Assembly (NCBI GenBank): GCA_031263585.1
Contig: JAISFN010000040.1
Location: 1 to 37,233, forward strand
Length of the DNA stretch: 37,233 nt
Source: Prevotellaceae bacterium
GTDB lineage: Bacteria; Bacteroidota; Bacteroidia; Bacteroidales; UBA932
Direction: 5' to 3'
Positions 35,254-37,233 of the stretch are shown one piece after another (the stretch's first letter is position 1; each line of letters begins with the position of its first letter). The notes under the pieces were generated by a model that ran no database searches, was not told the DNA's origin, and worked only from the letters and a program-made list of their open reading frames with translations. A program made the translations under genes and the position numbers.

Positions 35254-35970
35254 CTATAGCAGTTTTGTTATTTGAAGGTTTAACATATCAACCTGATAAA
35301 AATCGGAATGTATTATTGATTCGTGATTTAATAAGATTTTTATAGCCCTGCTTGCCAAAACAGCTCCTATAAAGTTAGATACAAAACTTAACAAATATTA
35401 CATTCCGAAAAAGCATCAGGGTTGCGCAAATACAAATTTATATATAACTCTCTGAATTTTTTCTTTTTTCTGATATATACGCTTCGAAAACTCCCCTCCA
35501 GCCAATATCAAACCCTTTTATTAAAATGAAAATTCTTATCATCCGCTAAATCCAGAATTCTACTGTTAAATTCAGGCCGCCAAGTAGTTTTAATGAGAAT
35601 TTTGACGTTTCCAACCAACCTGTCAACATTCTTCTCATTCAATTTTGTATTGAATAATTTTAACGAGTCATCGAGGGTGCCGCCTATTTGTTTTTCACGT
35701 AAAACAATGCAGCGTAATTTTCCAATACTGCCAACTCCGAATGTTTGCGAGAATAGCGATTTTTCGGTAATTACCCCATCATCAATAACTATTACTTTCC
35801 AATGTCTGCGGCCAGCAAGCAGCGCATGGCAGCAATACCAATTCCGCCCAATCCTTGCATAACAATTTGGGAATATCTTAACTTCTATTGCCCGTCAATG
35901 CCTATTGTTTCATTTGAAATCGGGAGGTCAAATCTCCGTAAGTCCAACTCCAATAAAATAGTAATAACAT
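35254..35970 (-). pseudogene. ThiF/E1-like paralogue 3, inactivated
   Basis: An ATG at 35968-35970 sits one base after the TlpA-like stop. After a frameshift the sequence reads LRRFDLPISNETIGIDGQ, then a TAG, then KLRYSQIVMQGLGGIGIAAM and GSIGKLRCIVLREKQIGG. Later lesions break the middle. The end, from SNFIGAVLASRAIKILL to YQVDMLNLQITKLL and TAG 35254-35256, matches the ends of paralogues 1 and 2. It keeps the canonical GxGGxG loop that the two surviving copies have lost. At least one nonsense codon and two frame changes make it non-functional. Confidence 0.8.
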
Positions 35971-35971
35971 T

Positions 35972-36517
35972 TTAGTTCTTTTTATCCAACTCCTTTTTAA
36001 TTACGTCTACCATTTGTTTAAATTCTGTTTCATCGAATAAGCGGGTCAAGAAAATAATTTTACCTTCGCGGTTAATAATAATGTTACGGGTTACACCTGC
36101 ATTTTTAGTGGCGTATTTATGAAAAATCTCTCCCGATTCGTCAAGTGTTAAGGGATAACTTATCTTAATTTTTTGAGCAAAGTTTTTTGTTGTTTCTTCA
36201 TTCTCTTTGTAACTAATACCCAAAAGTGCAAAATCGGGGTTCGATTTGTGTTTCTGCCATATTTCCGACTCGATATGCGGCATTTCCTTCCGGCATACTC
36301 CACACCAACTGGCAGTGAATTGTAACATAACCACTTTTCCCCATAGATCGCTAAGTTTTTCTGTTTTACCATCGAGATATTTTATGGTGAAATCAGGTGC
36401 TGTGTCGCCTACTTTTACAATATAGCCGCGGGTATCATCCCGTTGTTTTTCTGCTGATTGCGAAAATACAGGACAGGCAACAACAAAAAACAAAATATAC
36501 AAAAATAACTGTTTCAT
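35972..36517 (-). CDS. TlpA-like thioredoxin-fold oxidoreductase
   Basis: 181 residues. The leader MKQLFLYILFFVVACPVFSQ may be cut before Q or processed as a lipoprotein at the VVAC box (C15); both place it outside the cytoplasm. The thioredoxin fold begins at VGDTAPDFTIKYLDGKTEKL, and the redox centre is WCGVC (W71, C72, C75) in FTASWCGVCRKEMP. A later G-V-T (cis-Pro position altered) and IIINREGKIIFL follow, as in the AhpC/TSA-TlpA branch. It would reduce or maintain periplasmic thiols. It is the first gene of an operon with three ThiF-like paralogues, an unusual pairing. Confidence 0.88.
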   Translation of the reverse strand: MKQLFLYILFFVVACPVFSQSAEKQRDDTRGYIVKVGDTAPDFTIKYLDGKTEKLSDLWGKVVMLQFTASWCGVCRKEMPHIESEIWQKHKSNPDFALLGISYKENEETTKNFAQKIKISYPLTLDESGEIFHKYATKNAGVTRNIIINREGKIIFLTRLFDETEFKQMVDVIKKELDKKN

Positions 36518-36560
36518 AATGCTGAATTTTCAATTAAGTGTTGATTAATAAAATAAATGT

Positions 36561-36590
36561 CAAAATTAGCTATTTTAACTATAAAAACAA
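36561..36590 (-). promoter_or_regulatory. Promoter of the TlpA-ThiF operon
   Basis: On the minus strand TTG (36588-36590), a 19-base spacer and TAATTTTG (36561-36568) give a well-formed promoter 44 bases before the TlpA-like start. Confidence 0.6.
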
Positions 36591-36853
36591 TTAATTTTAA
36601 ATAAAAAATATTAATGCCGGAAGGATTTTATCTTTATTCTATTATCTCGATTCCAAAACAAGGCTTGTGGGTCCAACGAAGTTAGTTAACACATATAACT
36701 TTTTCAAGGTGTAAATTTGCTAATCGGCCAATAGCCGACAAGCGCATAGATAAGTTCCATTTCACAGTTAACCATTAACAAATAAACATCTTGTACTCCA
36801 CTATTAACTGTTAGCACATTTTCTAATTTCCTCATTCGCTATTTCAATCTACT

Positions 36854-37078
36854 ATGCGAACATTCTCCGAATTACAGACTTGTATCAAATCAAAATATTA
36901 CGACAATGAATTTGAATATCGCTTTTTAATACACAATTACGATATTTAGTCGCCTAAACAATATGAATACGTAAACAACTTATTGTATGTGAACTCGTAC
37001 GATAATTAATTCGACATACAAAAAAATAAAAAATTTATAGAAGCCGACAGTAGCTACATTGAAAATGAAGAGTTTTAA
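36854..37078 (+). pseudogene. Small broken gene, unknown product
   Basis: From ATG 36854 one frame reads MRTFSELQTCIKSKYYDNEF, then EYRFLIHNYDI, a TAG, SPKQYEYVNNLLYVNSYDN, a TAA, and FDIQKNKKFIEADSSYIENE to TAA 37076-37078. The coherent Tyr/Asn-rich composition across both stops suggests one ~74-codon gene with two nonsense codons. Family unknown. The rest of 36518-37092 shows only the operon promoter and AT-rich repeats. Confidence 0.4.
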
Positions 37079-37092
37079 CCATTAACTCTTAG

Positions 37093-37233
37093 TACATGAC
37101 AAAAATTTGATGTACACCTAGAATTATTTGAATATCAATAAAATATAATTGCTTTTTAGTTGGAGACGACCTTGAAAATTCGTATCTTTATAATTTAGAT
37201 TCAATCAATTATAATGAAGACGAACAATTTCAA
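37093..37233 (+). mobile_element. Left end of an IS4-family element (cut by window edge)
   Basis: TACATGACAAAAATTT (37093-37108) is identical to an end of the deleted element at 6917-6932. The leader that follows (TTTTTAGTTGGAGACGACC and TATCTTTA) aligns with the leader of that element's transposase. The element continues beyond the window, so whether it is intact is unknown. Confidence 0.7.
37214..37233 (+). CDS. IS4-family transposase, first codons only
   Basis: ATG at 37214 opens MKTNNF, matching MKANNF at the start of the deleted transposase at 7360 (minus). Only six full codons lie in the window; the call rests on the matching leader and terminal repeat. Confidence 0.65.

Overview
The window looks like the chromosome of a Bacteroidetes bacterium, most likely order Bacteroidales. 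Coding density is moderate, several upstream regions carry the lineage-specific -33 TTTG / -7 TAnnTTTG promoter, and the mix of genes fits: YifB-type AAA protein, malate dehydrogenase, Lnt, WG-repeat protein, DUF4919, and secreted proteins with SPase I signals ending in A-Q. An unusually large share of the window is decayed: at least two transposase relics, an integrase stub, a WG-gene relic, a dead ThiF-like paralogue, and a kinase tail cut off by a stop and a frameshift. This suggests a genome under relaxed selection (inference).

Layout. 1-840: left-edge fragments of small broken genes. 844-3212: AT-rich pair of a divergent MFS exporter and an AraC-type regulator, plausibly acquired. 3556-5421: small exported protein and YifB/ComM-like AAA ATPase. 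5726-8200: WG-repeat protein, then a graveyard holding a WG relic, an internally deleted IS4-type element and an IS256-variant transposase relic. 8273-13403: housekeeping genes mdh and lnt, an AlbA_2-domain protein, and a flippase-like membrane protein.

13470-26422 (minus strand) is the centrepiece: six co-directional genes that appear to form one phospho-signalling operon. In transcription order they are a LamG-domain membrane protein, a four-zinc-ribbon coiled-coil protein, a 1219-residue transmembrane Ser/Thr kinase with Thr-containing 12-residue repeats at its N-terminus, a 1386-residue chain of five CbxX-type AAA+ modules, a zinc-ribbon/FHA protein, and a PP2C phosphatase fused to DUF4919. 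Writer, eraser, phosphothreonine reader and ATP-driven remodeller sit together. No T6SS or T7SS structural gene and no vWA (TerY) partner is visible. I do not recognise this combination as a characterised system.

27290-32991: a two-gene secreted cassette (lipocalin-like protein and a 1493-residue FG-GAP/Ig-like protein) lies between two ~280-bp direct repeats. Each repeat has a well-formed promoter and a terminator-like hairpin about 165 nt apart, so each may encode a small RNA. The hairpin loop is inverted between the two copies. 33116-33568: an integrase N-terminal stub next to tRNA-Pro(TGG). 33759-36517: an operon of a TlpA-like thioredoxin and three tandem ThiF/E1-like paralogues (one dead), which appear to lack the usual adenylation and zinc residues. 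At the right edge a further IS4-type element begins.
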